A stretch of DNA of 64,000 nucleotides. Source: Kytococcus schroeteri. GTDB taxonomy: Bacteria; Actinomycetota; Actinomycetes; Actinomycetales; Dermatophilaceae. Location: positions 36,189 to 100,188 of the forward strand of contig NZ_PKIZ01000011.1 in NCBI RefSeq assembly GCF_002847825.1. Reading direction: 5' to 3'. The notes under the pieces are model-generated. The model was not told the DNA's origin. It ran no database searches and saw only the letters and a list, made by a program, of their open reading frames with translations. Positions 33,420 to 42,901 of the stretch are shown piece by piece; the first letter of the stretch is position 1, and each line of letters begins with the position of its first letter. The position numbers and the translations under genes are program-made.

Positions 33420-34274
33420 ATGACCTGGAAGCAGCGCGCCAGGCGTGCCCTCGACCACCCCGTGGCCGGCATCCCGGCGCGCGCCGCCTTCACCGCCCTG
33501 GCCACCGCCCAGCTCGCCCGGGCCGCCCGGCACGACCGCCGCACCGTCGGGCTGCCCACCCCCGAGCAGCGAGCCGACACCGCCGAGCACGTCACCATCG
33601 CCGTGAAGACCTTCATGCGGCCCGCCACCTGCCGCCGCTTCATCCGCTCCGCGCGGACGTGGTGCCTCTGCCGTTCAACTCCGGGGTCCCCGTGGGGCGC
33701 AACCTCGCCCTCTCGATGGTGGACACCGAGTTCACGCTGGTGACCGACGACGACCACGTCTTCACCGCCGCCACGCAGATCCACCGGGCCGTGGAGTACC
33801 TGCGGGCCACGCCGGAGGTCGACATCGTGGGCCTGGCGCTGGTGGGGCTGCCCCAGAACGAGGCCGGTGACCTGCGCTACCCGCGCATGGTGGAGGGGAC
33901 CCTCCCGCCGCTGCGCGAGGACGACGAGGCGCTCAACGGCCTGCCGGTGCGTCTCATGGTGGCCCAGAACTACGTGACCCGCACCGAGTCGCTGCGCCGC
34001 ATCGGGTGGGACGAGGGGGGTGCGCATGACCGACCACAAGGACTTCTTCCACCGGGCCTCCGGGCGGCTGGTCACCGTGATCGACATGGGGTCCGGCAGC
34101 TACCACGTGCGCACGCCCTTCAAGAAGGACTACATGAGCTACCGCGACGCCGTGGCGGACGACGGTGCCTACCTGACCCGCAAGTGGGCGGCCGTGGTCG
34201 CGGGGGAGATCCCCTCGGACACCACCTGCTACGGCGGGAGCTCCGCCGAGCGGCGCGCGGCCCGCGGCGTCTGA
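33420..34274 (+). pseudogene. Glycosyltransferase-like gene with internal deletion and frameshifts
   Basis: Three reading frames together resemble one GT2-like protein. Frame one (33420 to about 33658) ends VTIAVKTFMRPATCRRFIRS. Frame two (about 33656-34018) gives ADVVPLPFNSGVPVGRN, then FTLVTDDDHVFT (the DxD region) and ends SLRRIGWDEG. Frame three (about 34017-34274) starts VRMTDHKDFF. The second shift sits in a run of six Gs (34014-34019), which suggests a one-base slip. At the first junction some 20 residues expected after RFIRSAR appear missing. TACGGT ends 5 nt before the ATG. Either decay or assembly error explains it. Confidence 0.75.
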
Positions 34275-34332
34275 TCCCGCGGGGCCGGAGGGGTTCCGCG
34301 GCCAGCAGGACGGCCCGGGTAGCGTGGCGCGG

Positions 34333-35043
34333 GTGAGCGACGACCTGCCTGAACTGCCCGACGTGACCGTCCCGGACGACCTCTCCGGCCTCGAGGAGGC
34401 CACGCCCGGCCCCACCCCGCTGGCCCTGGTGCACGGGCTGGGCTCCAACCCCATCGACTGGCAGGACGTCGTGAGCCGGGTGGGGGCCTCGCGCCCCATG
34501 GCCGCGCCGTGGGTGGACGCGCTCAAGCCCAACCGCCCGGCGGGCCCGCTGGACCTCTCCGCCTGCGCCTCGGCCGTGCTCTACACCGGCGACGTCATGA
34601 CCTGGCGCCAGTTCGACCTGGTGGGGCAGGACGTGGGCGGCATGGTGGGTGCCACGCTGGCGGCCGAGCACCCGGAGAAGGTGCGTCGACTGGTGCTCTC
34701 GGGCGTCTTCGTCTCGATGCCGAAGATGGCCGTGCGCATGCAGAAGCTCGCCCTGCAGGCCCAGACCCGCAACGCGCTCGTGGCCCAGGGCATCGACCGC
34801 CAACGCACCCTGCAGACCCTGGACACCCTCGCCGGGCTGGACCTCACCGAGACCCTGCGGGCCGTGCAGCAGCCCACCCTCGTGCTCGTGGGCGCCGGTG
34901 ACCGCGCGGGGAGGGCGATGGCCCGCCAGGTGGCCGAGCTGCTGCCCGACGGCCGCGTGCAGGAGATCCCGGGCGCCGGCCGCCGCCCCGCGCTGGAGGC
35001 CCCCGAGGCCTACGCCGACGCGGTGGTGGAGTTCACCGCGTGA
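34333..35043 (+). CDS. Alpha/beta hydrolase-fold protein, probably inactive or atypical
   Basis: The protein has about 236 residues. The fold is clear: VHGLGSNPIDWQDVV (oxyanion loop), elbow GQDVGGMVG and PTLVLVGAGDRAG. The elbow carries Asp in the nucleophile position, as in haloalkane dehalogenases and epoxide hydrolases. The usual catalytic His after IPGAG is Arg (IPGAGRRPALE). Without that His ordinary catalysis is unlikely. GTG 34333 lies 6-7 nt after TAGCGT; the GTG at 34324 overlaps that -10. Its stop overlaps the next gene's GTG (GTGA). Confidence 0.8.
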   Translation: MSDDLPELPDVTVPDDLSGLEEATPGPTPLALVHGLGSNPIDWQDVVSRVGASRPMAAPWVDALKPNRPAGPLDLSACASAVLYTGDVMTWRQFDLVGQDVGGMVGATLAAEHPEKVRRLVLSGVFVSMPKMAVRMQKLALQAQTRNALVAQGIDRQRTLQTLDTLAGLDLTETLRAVQQPTLVLVGAGDRAGRAMARQVAELLPDGRVQEIPGAGRRPALEAPEAYADAVVEFTA

Positions 35044-35726
35044 GGAGCGGCCCCCTCCCGGAGCGCAGCAAGGACGGCTCGGTCCACGTCACCGACGAGC
35101 GGGTCAACACCCTCTCCCACCTGGTGGGCTCCTGCTTCGCGCTGCTCGGTGGCGCGGTGCTCGTCACGCAGGCCGCCACCACCGGTGACCCCTGGCGCAT
35201 CGTCGGTGCCGGCGTCTACTCCGCCACCCTGCTCCTGCTGTTCGTGGCCAGCACCCTGCACCACGGTCTCGACCTGGGGGAACGGGGCGACACCGTGCTG
35301 CGCACCCTGGACTACACGGCCGTGTTCGCCCTCATCGCCGGGACGGTGACGCCGTTGGTGCTGGTGGACGTGCGCACGCCGCTGGGGTGGGCGGTGCTGG
35401 GCACGGTGTGGGCGATCGCCGTGGGCGGCATCGTGCTGCGCGCGGTGAACCCCCGGCTGCCCAAGGAGGTCACCAACACGCTCTACATCGTGCTGGGGTG
35501 GATGCCGGTGGCCCTGGTGGCCGGGGACGTCACCCTCCCGGCCGGCATGTTGGCGCTGCTGGCCGCCGGCGGGGTGGTCTACTCCCTCGGCTTCGTCGTG
35601 TTCATCCTCGAACGGCCCAACCCGTGGCCGGGGGTGGTGGGTTTCCACGAGATCTGGCACGTGCTGGTGGTGCTGGCCGCGGCCCTGCACTGGGCGATGG
35701 TGGCGGCGTACGTGGTGCCCGCCTGA
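35040..35726 (+). CDS. Hemolysin III / TrhA (PAQR) family membrane protein
   Basis: The protein has 228 residues and seven membrane segments. Motifs of the PAQR/hemolysin III family are present: ERVNTLSHLVGS at the start, SATLLLLFVASTLHHGL and, near the end, VGFHEIWHVLVVLAAALHW. The conserved His and Ser/Asp residues form the putative zinc site. The family has been linked to membrane-fluidity control in bacteria; the hemolysin name is historical. It overlaps the preceding hydrolase gene by 4 bp. Confidence 0.9.
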   Translation: MRSGPLPERSKDGSVHVTDERVNTLSHLVGSCFALLGGAVLVTQAATTGDPWRIVGAGVYSATLLLLFVASTLHHGLDLGERGDTVLRTLDYTAVFALIAGTVTPLVLVDVRTPLGWAVLGTVWAIAVGGIVLRAVNPRLPKEVTNTLYIVLGWMPVALVAGDVTLPAGMLALLAAGGVVYSLGFVVFILERPNPWPGVVGFHEIWHVLVVLAAALHWAMVAAYVVPA

Positions 35727-35765
35727 GGCAGGCCGGCGCGCGGCACGGGCGTGGGCGTGGCGCGC

Positions 35766-36431
35766 TCAGCGGCCGTAGCGGTCGGCCCAGGTGAGCACCT
35801 CGTCCACGTACTGGCCGGAGTTGTTGTACCGCTTGATGGCGGCGCGCAGCGTGGCGTCGTCCTGGAGGTCGCGCTCCTGGTTGCCGCAGATGATCCGCGC
35901 CGCGGCCAGTGAGGCGTCGTAGATGTTCTGCGGGTCCTTCTGGCCGTCGCCGTTGCCGTCCTGCCCCAGCTCGGACCACGTGAGCGGGATGAACTGCATG
36001 GGTCCCACGGCGCGGTCGTACTCGGCGTCACCGTCCAGCTCGCCGCCGTCGGTGTCGCCGTGGCCGGTCACGTTGCCGCCGGCGCCGGAGCCGTCGAGCC
36101 GCGCTCCGAAGATGGGTGGGTCGGCGCGGCCGGTGTCGTCGAGCTTGCCGCCGTTGGCGTGCTTGGACTCCACCCGCCCGATGCCGGCCAGCACCTGCCA
36201 GTCGAGGTCATGGCACGGGCGGTCGAACTCCTCGGCGCCCTTCGCGGCCTTCTGGTAGGCGTCGAGGGCGGTCGGCGGGATGTCGTCGGCCCGCTCGTTG
36301 GCCGGGTTGAGCGTGGCCACGAGCCAGGCCAGCACGATGCCGCCCAGCACCACCAGGGCGATCCAGACACGGCGGTCCGACCGGCCAGGGCGGCGGGCCG
36401 GGCGGCGTCGTCTGGCGCGGGGCGCGGACAT
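35766..36431 (-). CDS. Membrane-anchored lytic murein transglycosylase
   Basis: The protein has 221 residues. A very Arg-rich N-terminus (residues 1-20) and one membrane segment (22-42) anchor it outside the cell. The SLT/MltB-like domain follows: WQVLAGIGRVESKHANGG with the catalytic Glu, then DRAVGPMQFIPLTWSELGQD and ASLAAARIICGN, ending IKRYNNSGQYVDEVLTWADRY. It cuts the glycan strand of peptidoglycan to give 1,6-anhydro ends. It is single in its direction after the UvrA-like gene. Confidence 0.9.
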   Translation of the reverse strand: MSAPRARRRRPARRPGRSDRRVWIALVVLGGIVLAWLVATLNPANERADDIPPTALDAYQKAAKGAEEFDRPCHDLDWQVLAGIGRVESKHANGGKLDDTGRADPPIFGARLDGSGAGGNVTGHGDTDGGELDGDAEYDRAVGPMQFIPLTWSELGQDGNGDGQKDPQNIYDASLAAARIICGNQERDLQDDATLRAAIKRYNNSGQYVDEVLTWADRYGR

Positions 36432-36466
36432 GGGACTCCTGGGACGGGGTGAGGGGCGGGCGCAGC

Positions 36467-39103
36467 CTACCCAGCCGGGCTGGATGCGATGACCCGTCCG
36501 CCCTCGGAACCGGCGCCGGGCCCCATCTCCACCAGGTGGTCAGCGGTGCCCAGGGCCACTGGGTCGTGCTCGGCCAGCACCACGGTGTGCCCGGCATCGG
36601 CCAGGGTGTGCAGTTGGCGCAGCAGGCGGTGCGTGTCCGCCGGGTGGAGACCGGTGGTGGGCTCGTCGAAGAGGTACAGGGTGGGCTGGCGGCGGCGGGT
36701 GCGCAGCTCGGTGGCCAGCTTGATGCGCTGCGCCTCGCCGCCGGACAGCTCGGTGGCCGGGTGCCCCAGGCGCAGGTAGCCCAGACCGAGGGTGGCCAGC
36801 GCCTCCACGGTGCGCCGCACGGGGGCCTCGTCGGCGAAGACGGTGCGCGCCTCGTCCACGGTGAGGTCCAGCACCTCGGCGATGGTGAGCCCGTTCCAGC
36901 GCACCTCGAGGGTCTCGTCGTCATAGCGGGCGCCGTGGCAGTCCGGGCAGATCGAGTACGTGCCGGGCATGAAGAGCAGCTCCACCGAGACCGAGCCCTG
37001 GCCCTCGCAGGTGGGGCAGCGGCCGGGAGCGGTGTTGAAGCTGAACCGGCCGGCGCCGAAGCCGCACTCCTTGGCCTCGGGGGTGGCGGCGAAGAGGCTG
37101 CGCACCCGGTCGAAGGCACCGGTGTAGGTGGCCAGGGTGGAGCGCGGCGAGCGGCCGATGGGCTTCTGCGTGATGCGCACCAGGCGCCCGGGCACCTCGG
37201 CGGGGTCCCCGTCATCGACCCCAGGAGTGGCCCCTCCAACGGTTCCGCCAGTGTGTTGAGTCGTCGACTCCCGGGGTCCGATGGCGCTCACGACCCCGAC
37301 GAGCGACGACTCACCGGGCGTGCCAGGGGTGGCGGGCGCGTCGTCCGCGGGGGCGTCGGCGTCGTCGGCCTCGGTGGCGACCTCCTCGGCGTGGGCGCGC
37401 ACCGCCTCGGCGATGCCGTCCAGCAGCGAGCTCTTGCCGGAGCCGGAGACGCCGGTCACCACGGTGACGGCCCCCATCGGCAGGTCCACGTCCGCGCCGG
37501 CCACGGTGTGGCGGTGGATGCCGTGCACTCGCAGCCACCCGGTGGCCGCCCGGGGCCCGCCCTCGCGGACCTCCTCGGGGTGCACGGGGCGCTCCAGGTA
37601 CCGCCCGGTGAGCGATGCGGACACCCCCGGCAACTCATCGACCGGCCCCGAGTGCAGCACGAGCCCGCCGTCCTGACCGGCGCCCGGCCCCACGTCCACC
37701 ACGTGGTCGCAGGCCGCCACCACGGCCATGTCGTGCTCCACCACCAGCACCGTGTTGCCGTCCTCCACCAGGCGCCGCAGCACGCGCAGGAGAGCCTCGG
37801 CGTCGCGCGGGTGCAGGCCGGCCGAGGGCTCGTCGAGCACGTAGACCACACCGAACAGCCCGGTGTGCAGCAGGGTGCCCAGGCGCAGCCGCTGCATCTC
37901 GCCGGGGGAGAGGGTGGGGCTGCGGCGGTCCAGGGAGAGGTGTCCCAGGCCCAGCTCCAGCAGCACGGCGGTGCGAGCCACGAGATCCGTCAGGAGGGCC
38001 CGCTCGGCGGCCTCCTGCGCGGTGGGTGCGGCGGGGGGCGGGACGTCGGGCGAGGTGGCGTCCCCGGCCGGCGCGTCCGCATCGGGCAGGACGGCCAGGC
38101 GGGCGCGGGCCAGGCGGTCCACCTCGGTGACCGGCAGCGCGCTGAGCCCGACGATGCCGTGGCCCTGCCAGGTGACCTGCTGCGCGTCGGGACGCAGGCC
38201 GGCGCCGCCGCAGGTGGGGCACGGGCGGGACTCCACGAAGCGCAGCGCCCGGGCCCGCTGGGTGGCCGACTTCGTCTCGGCGAGGGTGCGCATCAGGTAG
38301 CGGCGGGCGGAGGAGAACTGGCCGGAGTACGGCCGCTGGATGCGCTCGGGGTCTCGCTCGGGCACCACCTGCACCACTGGCTGCTCGTCGGTGAACAGGA
38401 TCCAGTCCCGGCTCTCCTGCGGCAGGGTGCGCCACGGCACCGTGACGTCGTACCCGAGCGTCGCGGTGATGTCGCGGTAGTTCTTGCCCTGCCAGGCGCC
38501 CGGCCACGCGGCGATCGCGCCCTCGGCGATGGAGAGGTCCGGGTCCGGCACCATCGAGGACTCGGTGGGCTCGTGCACCACGCCCAGTCCCGAGCACGCC
38601 GGGCAGGCGCCGGTGGCCGTGTTGGTGCTGAACGCGTCCGAGTAGAGCGTCTCGGCGCCCTCGGGGTAGGTGCCGCAGCGGCTGTACAGCATCCGCACGA
38701 TGCTGCCGGTCTGGCTGACCGTGGCCACGGTGGAGCGCGAGGAGGTACCGCTGCTCGTGGCCTGCTGGCCCAGCGCGACCGCCGGCGGCAGACCGGTGAT
38801 GCTGCGGACCTGCGGGTCGAGCGCGCCGTGGATGAGGCGCCGCGCGAAGGGGGCGACGGTCTCCAGGTAGCGGCGCTGGGCCTCGGCGTGGATCGTGCCG
38901 AAGGCCAGGGAGCTCTTGCCCGAGCCGGAGACGCCGGTGACGGCCACCAGGCGGTTGCGCGGGATGGTGACCGACACGTCGCGCAGGTTGTGCAGGTGCG
39001 CGCCGGTGACGGTGATGTGCGTGGCGTCGGTGGGGGTGGACGGGCTCGCGGCGGCGGGCTGGCTCGGGGGCTGGGCGAGGGAGTCAGTGGCACCGGACGT
39101 CAT
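36467..39103 (-). CDS. UvrA-like ABC ATPase (UvrA2/drug-resistance type)
   Basis: The protein has 878 residues with two ABC ATPase halves. Each has Walker [10 protein letters not shown] (near residues 57 and 535), signature ([16 protein letters not shown]) and Walker B ([24 protein letters not shown]). Zinc modules are CPACSG and CPTCGG, then CPTCEGQG with CPDCHG. It is shorter than housekeeping UvrA (about 950) and the region for UvrB contact is reduced, as in UvrA2/DrrC-like paralogues. These act in resistance to DNA-binding drugs. A hypervariable acidic insert ([20 protein letters not shown]) follows the second Walker A. No uvrB or uvrC is nearby. Confidence 0.88.
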   Translation of the reverse strand: MTSGATDSLAQPPSQPAAASPSTPTDATHITVTGAHLHNLRDVSVTIPRNRLVAVTGVSGSGKSSLAFGTIHAEAQRRYLETVAPFARRLIHGALDPQVRSITGLPPAVALGQQATSSGTSSRSTVATVSQTGSIVRMLYSRCGTYPEGAETLYSDAFSTNTATGACPACSGLGVVHEPTESSMVPDPDLSIAEGAIAAWPGAWQGKNYRDITATLGYDVTVPWRTLPQESRDWILFTDEQPVVQVVPERDPERIQRPYSGQFSSARRYLMRTLAETKSATQRARALRFVESRPCPTCGGAGLRPDAQQVTWQGHGIVGLSALPVTEVDRLARARLAVLPDADAPAGDATSPDVPPPAAPTAQEAAERALLTDLVARTAVLLELGLGHLSLDRRSPTLSPGEMQRLRLGTLLHTGLFGVVYVLDEPSAGLHPRDAEALLRVLRRLVEDGNTVLVVEHDMAVVAACDHVVDVGPGAGQDGGLVLHSGPVDELPGVSASLTGRYLERPVHPEEVREGGPRAATGWLRVHGIHRHTVAGADVDLPMGAVTVVTGVSGSGKSSLLDGIAEAVRAHAEEVATEADDADAPADDAPATPGTPGESSLVGVVSAIGPRESTTQHTGGTVGGATPGVDDGDPAEVPGRLVRITQKPIGRSPRSTLATYTGAFDRVRSLFAATPEAKECGFGAGRFSFNTAPGRCPTCEGQGSVSVELLFMPGTYSICPDCHGARYDDETLEVRWNGLTIAEVLDLTVDEARTVFADEAPVRRTVEALATLGLGYLRLGHPATELSGGEAQRIKLATELRTRRRQPTLYLFDEPTTGLHPADTHRLLRQLHTLADAGHTVVLAEHDPVALGTADHLVEMGPGAGSEGGRVIASSPAG

Positions 39104-39138
39104 CGGGCCAGTGTCGCAGCCGGGCGGGGAGGCGGGGC

Positions 39139-39465
39139 TCAGCCGCCCAGCACGGGCAGGTCGAGGTCGAAGGCGCGCACCATGGCCACCGCCAGGTCGC
39201 GCTCCTGCCGGGGGTGCAGCCACCCGACCACACGCCCCAGGGAGGCGGTCGGCACGGTGACGACGTTGTCCAGCGAGGCCGCGCACTCGGCGTCGAGGCC
39301 GTTGGTCGGGCCCAGGGGGACCTCGCTGGAGAGGCCCTTGACGGTGCGGGTCACCGGAACAACGGTCACCTTCGTCAGGGCGGGGCGGGCCGCGTCGCGA
39401 GTCAGCACGAGGACAGGGCGGGTCTTGTCGAGTTGGGCGAGGCGGATCTCGCGCACGTCAGTCAC
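39139..39465 (-). CDS. mazF: MazF/PemK-family toxin (mRNA interferase)
   Basis: The protein has 108 residues. The fold is recognised from DKTRPVLVLTRD, KVTVVPVTRTVKGLSSEVPL and SLDNVVTVPTASLGRVVGWL, the usual MazF blocks. Arg in TRPVL and Ser/Thr in the PVT loop are the catalytic positions. It cuts mRNA when free of antitoxin. Its start overlaps the end of the ribbon-helix-helix gene by 8 bp, the normal antitoxin-first order. It lies next to a UvrA-like gene. Confidence 0.88.
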   Translation of the reverse strand: MTDVREIRLAQLDKTRPVLVLTRDAARPALTKVTVVPVTRTVKGLSSEVPLGPTNGLDAECAASLDNVVTVPTASLGRVVGWLHPRQERDLAVAMVRAFDLDLPVLGG

Positions 39466-39691
39466 CCACGGACACGTGGCCGACGGTCCAGGCCACGAGG
39501 TCGTCCAGGTCGTCCTCGGCGCCTCTGGTCCGGAGCACCTCGGCGTCGTGCAGGGCTGCCAGGTGGCGCAGGTGACGCTCCAGGGCGGAGGAGACCAGCT
39601 CGGCCCGGCTGGCTGCCGTGCCGTCGCTCACGAGACGGTCGAGGGAGGCGACGAGTTCGTCGGGCAGGCGCACGGCGATCTGGGTGCTCAT
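39458..39691 (-). CDS. mazE: Ribbon-helix-helix antitoxin
   Basis: The protein has 77 residues. The N-terminal strand and helices (TQIAVRLPDELVASLDRLV, then SRAELVSSALERHLRHL) form a MetJ/Arc ribbon-helix-helix that would bind the operon promoter. The acidic C-terminus (TRGAEDDLDDLVAWTV) should wrap the toxin. It is followed, with an 8-bp overlap, by the MazF gene. The antitoxin belongs to the RHH type and not the AbrB type of classic MazE, so the symbol is functional only. Confidence 0.85.
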   Translation of the reverse strand: MSTQIAVRLPDELVASLDRLVSDGTAASRAELVSSALERHLRHLAALHDAEVLRTRGAEDDLDDLVAWTVGHVSVGD

Positions 39692-39874
39692 GGCCACAGG
39701 GTAGCGCGGCGCATCCCGCGATGGGATGCAGCGCGTGGTGTCGAGGTCGAGGTGGAGCGGAGTGCCCGGTACGCGGGGCTCCGCTCCACGGCGAGCCGGC
39801 GGTCGGTGACCGGCGGGCGCCGGACCCCCGAAAATCCCGCGCCACCCGGCCGCAGGCCCGCCTACCCTTGCGCC

Positions 39875-41170
39875 GTGCCCCTCGCCACCCCACCCGCCGC
39901 GCCCGCCCCCGGGCCCGTCGCGCGTGCCGTGGACTGGTTCCTCCCGCCGCGCATGGGGCGCACCTTCCGCTGGCTGGTGGGTGGCGCCTACGCGGCCAAC
40001 CTGGCCGACGGCATCATCCTGGCTGCCGCCCCGCTGCTGCTGGCCACGCTCACCGACTCCGCCCTGCTCATCGCCGCCGCGCCCATGCTCAACCGCCTGC
40101 CGTGGCTGCTCCTGGGACTCGGGGCCGGCGCCGTCGCCGACCGGGTGGACCGCCGCCGCATGACCATGGCCGGCGACCTCGCCCGCGTGGTGGTGCTCAC
40201 GCTGCTGGTGACCGCGCTGGTCACGGGCCACGCCAGTATCGGCGTGGTGCTCACGGTCTCGCTGCTGCTGGGCGTCTGCGAGGTGGTCACCGACTCGGCC
40301 TCCATGACCCTGCTGCCCTCGGTGGTGGACCGCCGGGACCTCACCACCGGCAACGCGCGCATGATGTCGGCCAACCTCGTGGCCAACCAGATGCTGGGCC
40401 CCGCCGTGGGTGCGGGGTTGTTCGCCCTGGGCAGCGCGTGGGCGTTCAGCTCCTCGGCGCTGCTGCTCCTGCTGGCCGCCGCCGCCGTGAGCCGGATGGT
40501 GCTGCCCGCGCGCGAGACCGCGCCCGACCCCGGCACGCCCACGGGGCTGCGGGGCCTGCACGCCGACGTGGTGGCCGGCCTGGCGTGGCTCAAGGACGCC
40601 CCCGCCGTGCGCACGCTCGTGCTCACCATCCTCACGTTCAACGTCACCTGGGCGATGGGGTGGGGCGTGCTGGTGGTCTGGTCGCACGAGCGGCTCGGGC
40701 TGGGGGCCGTCGGGTTCGGCCTGCTCAACACCGCCTCCGCGGTGGGCGGGGTGGTGGCCGTGCTGGCCTACGACCGCATCGCCGCCCGGTGGTCGCTGGC
40801 CTCGGTGATGAGGGTGTGCCTGGCCCTCGAGGTGCTCTGGCACCTCACCCTGGCCACCACCACCTCGGCGCCGGTGGGCTATGCGGCCATGTTCGTGTTC
40901 GGCCTGTACGGCTTCGTGTGGGCCTCCACCTCGTCGGCCGTGCGGCAGCGCGCCACCCCGGACCACATGATGGGGCGCATGAGCGCCATCAACCTGGTGG
41001 GCCTCACCGGGGGCATGGTCATCGGCATGCCCATCGGAGGTCTGCTGGCCGACGCGTTCGGCATCACCGCACCGTTCTGGGTGGGCTTCGCGGGGTCGGG
41101 CCTCACGCTGGTGCTCATCTGGCGGTCGCTGGCGCACATCGCGCACGCCGAGGAGCCCGCGGCGGCCTGA
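39875..41170 (+). CDS. MFS transporter (enterobactin exporter EntS-like)
   Basis: The protein has 431 residues and 12 membrane segments. MFS loop features are GAGAVADRVDRRRMTMAGDL and, in the second half, YDRIAARW. The N-terminal SDS-free pattern FRWLVGGAYAANLADGIILA is typical of the MFS_3/EntS-like group. The GTG at 39875 is 6 nt after TACCCT, indicating a leaderless start. The open frame extends far upstream, but only this part has protein-like composition. The substrate is unknown. Confidence 0.85.
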   Translation: MPLATPPAAPAPGPVARAVDWFLPPRMGRTFRWLVGGAYAANLADGIILAAAPLLLATLTDSALLIAAAPMLNRLPWLLLGLGAGAVADRVDRRRMTMAGDLARVVVLTLLVTALVTGHASIGVVLTVSLLLGVCEVVTDSASMTLLPSVVDRRDLTTGNARMMSANLVANQMLGPAVGAGLFALGSAWAFSSSALLLLLAAAAVSRMVLPARETAPDPGTPTGLRGLHADVVAGLAWLKDAPAVRTLVLTILTFNVTWAMGWGVLVVWSHERLGLGAVGFGLLNTASAVGGVVAVLAYDRIAARWSLASVMRVCLALEVLWHLTLATTTSAPVGYAAMFVFGLYGFVWASTSSAVRQRATPDHMMGRMSAINLVGLTGGMVIGMPIGGLLADAFGITAPFWVGFAGSGLTLVLIWRSLAHIAHAEEPAAA

Positions 41171-41233
41171 CCCCACGCCGGCGGAGGCGCCGGCCCCTCG
41201 GCTTGGTCTAACCTGCCTGCGGGGGGTGTAGGG

Positions 41234-42211
41234 ATGACCTGGGGACCGCACAGCACGCCGCGTCGGTCGGTGCTCGCTGGACTGGCCGCGATGGGGCTGA
41301 CGTCCTGCAGCGTGCCCGACCCGCGGAGCCTCGAGCCGGCGCCGTCCGCGCAGCCGAACGGCGCGAAGGCCCCGCCTCTCCCGACGCGGTCCGCGCCGGT
41401 GTCCCCGTCCTCGCCGGGCACCACGACATCGACCCCCGCCGCACCGGAGCCCGCGCGCGAGTCCGCGCCGGAGCTCTCGTCCGAGCCGCCCGGGAGCTCA
41501 CGCCACCGCGGCGCCGTCGAGGAGGAGTTCGCCGGGCGCCGTCCGCGGCACTGGGGCTCGGCGGTGCCTGGCGTGGTCACCCGGGGGAGTGCCCTCGCAC
41601 GCTCCCGCCGCCGGGTGGCGCTCACCCTGGACGCCTGCGGGGGTGGGGCGGGTGCGGGGTACGACCGGGCGCTCATCGAGGTGCTGCGGGACCTGCGCGT
41701 GCCGGCCACGCTCTTCCTCAACGCGCGGTGGGTGCGGGCCAACCCGAGCACCACGCGGGACCTCGCCCGCGACCCGTTGTTCTCCCTGCAGAGCCACGGA
41801 TGGCGCCACGTGCCACTGTCGGTGACGGGGCGGCACGCGTACGGCATCCGCGGCACCGGCAGCGTCCGCGAGGCGCACGCCGAGCTGACCCGGGGCATCC
41901 CGGTGCTGCAGCGCCACACCGGTCGGCCGGTGCGCTGGTTCCGCCCCGGGACGGCGCACTGCGACGAGGTGGCCTCGGCCATGGCCGCACACGTGGGCAC
42001 GCCCGTGGTCGGCTTCAGCGTCAACGGCGACGGCGGCGCCACCTTCTCTGCCGAGCAGGTGGCGCGGGCCGTCGGTTCGGCAGGGCCGGGGGACATCGTC
42101 ATCGCCCACATGAACCACCCGGAGTCCGGCACCGCCGCCGGTCATGCCCGTGCGCTGCCCGAGCTGCTCGGCCGGGGCCTGGTGTTCAGCCACCTCGACG
42201 ACATGGTGTGA
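41234..42211 (+). CDS. Polysaccharide deacetylase family lipoprotein
   Basis: The protein has 325 residues. A signal peptide with lipobox LTSC (Cys near 25) is followed by a Pro/Ser-rich linker to about residue 105. The NodB-like domain has ALTLDACGGG (motif 1, with Asp and no second Asp), LQSHGWRH (His-x3-His, motif 2), RWFRPGTAHCDE (motif 3) and GDIVIAHMNHP (final His). The metal triad Asp-His-His is complete. It probably removes acetyl groups from a cell-wall or surface glycan outside the membrane. GTAGGG precedes the ATG directly. Confidence 0.88.
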   Translation: MTWGPHSTPRRSVLAGLAAMGLTSCSVPDPRSLEPAPSAQPNGAKAPPLPTRSAPVSPSSPGTTTSTPAAPEPARESAPELSSEPPGSSRHRGAVEEEFAGRRPRHWGSAVPGVVTRGSALARSRRRVALTLDACGGGAGAGYDRALIEVLRDLRVPATLFLNARWVRANPSTTRDLARDPLFSLQSHGWRHVPLSVTGRHAYGIRGTGSVREAHAELTRGIPVLQRHTGRPVRWFRPGTAHCDEVASAMAAHVGTPVVGFSVNGDGGATFSAEQVARAVGSAGPGDIVIAHMNHPESGTAAGHARALPELLGRGLVFSHLDDMV

Positions 42212-42313
42212 CGCGCCGCCGCGCGGCGGGGGCTGGCCGCGGACGGGCCTGCTGGGGGTGAGCGGTGTGGGCCCTGAGGCACGCTGGGGCGCTGCCTGCC
42301 GTCCTGGTTCCGG

Positions 42314-42703
42314 TCAGGCGTGCGGCGGGGGAGGCAGGGCGCACGCCGTGGTGCCGCCCGGCAGCTGGTGGCGGTGGTCGGCCACCCACCGGTAGGTCGC
42401 CGGAGCCACCCACGCCACCGGGGGAGCGGCCAGGACCACCCCGGCCGCGTGGAGGAGTGCGCCCCGGAGGGTGGTGCGCTCGGCGGTGCGCAGGGCCGCC
42501 GCCACGGCCGGTGCGCCGAACAGCACGCGGCCGGCATCGTCCACGAAGGGGATCTCCCGCTGCGCGCGCCGTGCATCGATGCCGTGCTCCGCCAGGCGCG
42601 CGTCCGTCATCGGGGCCACCACGCAGGTGACGGGCCAGCCGGCCAGCAGGAGGGCGGCGCGGGTGCAGAAGCCGCAGTCGGGGTCGTACAGCAGGGTGCT
42701 CAC
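42314..42703 (-). CDS. DCC-family thiol-disulfide oxidoreductase (YuxK-like)
   Basis: The protein has 129 residues. It begins LLYDPDCGFCTRAALLLAG, the DxxCxxC motif of the DCC family, followed by IPFVDDAGRVLFGAPAVA, typical of the same fold. The redox-active CxxC suggests a thioredoxin-like role; family members are little studied. A large hairpin repeat lies about 90 bp upstream of its start. It converges on the deacetylase gene. Confidence 0.88.
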   Translation of the reverse strand: MSTLLYDPDCGFCTRAALLLAGWPVTCVVAPMTDARLAEHGIDARRAQREIPFVDDAGRVLFGAPAVAAALRTAERTTLRGALLHAAGVVLAAPPVAWVAPATYRWVADHRHQLPGGTTACALPPPPHA

Positions 42704-42792
42704 GGGATCCAGTGTGCCCGGGGCCGCGTGCGCGCCCGCCCGGCCAGCCCCGGCCCCGCTCTCTCGAGGCGTGCCCTCGCCCTGCAGAAGCC

Positions 42793-42844
42793 CGCCTGTG
42801 GTCCAGAGGTACGCACTCTCGGGCGTACCTCTGGACCACAGGCG
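42793..42844. repeat. Large perfect inverted repeat (22-bp arms)
   Basis: Arms at 42793-42814 and 42823-42844 are perfectly complementary around the loop ACTCTCGG. The pairing continues imperfectly outward to about 42784 and 42856 (GCAGAAGCC against GCAGAGGTC). It lies between the DCC gene start and a degenerate secreted-protein gene, so it does not end a transcript in the usual way. It may be a mobile or REP-like element. Confidence 0.7.
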
Positions 42845-42901
42845 GACCTCTGCGGCGCCCGCGCATCCTGACGAACTCGTGCGGGTGCGCGGGCAGCGCG
42901 C

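Noticed and set aside
36449..41170. A 1573-codon open frame on the plus strand
   Set aside because: Only its last 431 codons (from 39875) look like protein, an MFS transporter. The rest is antisense to the UvrA-like and MazEF genes and has shadow composition.
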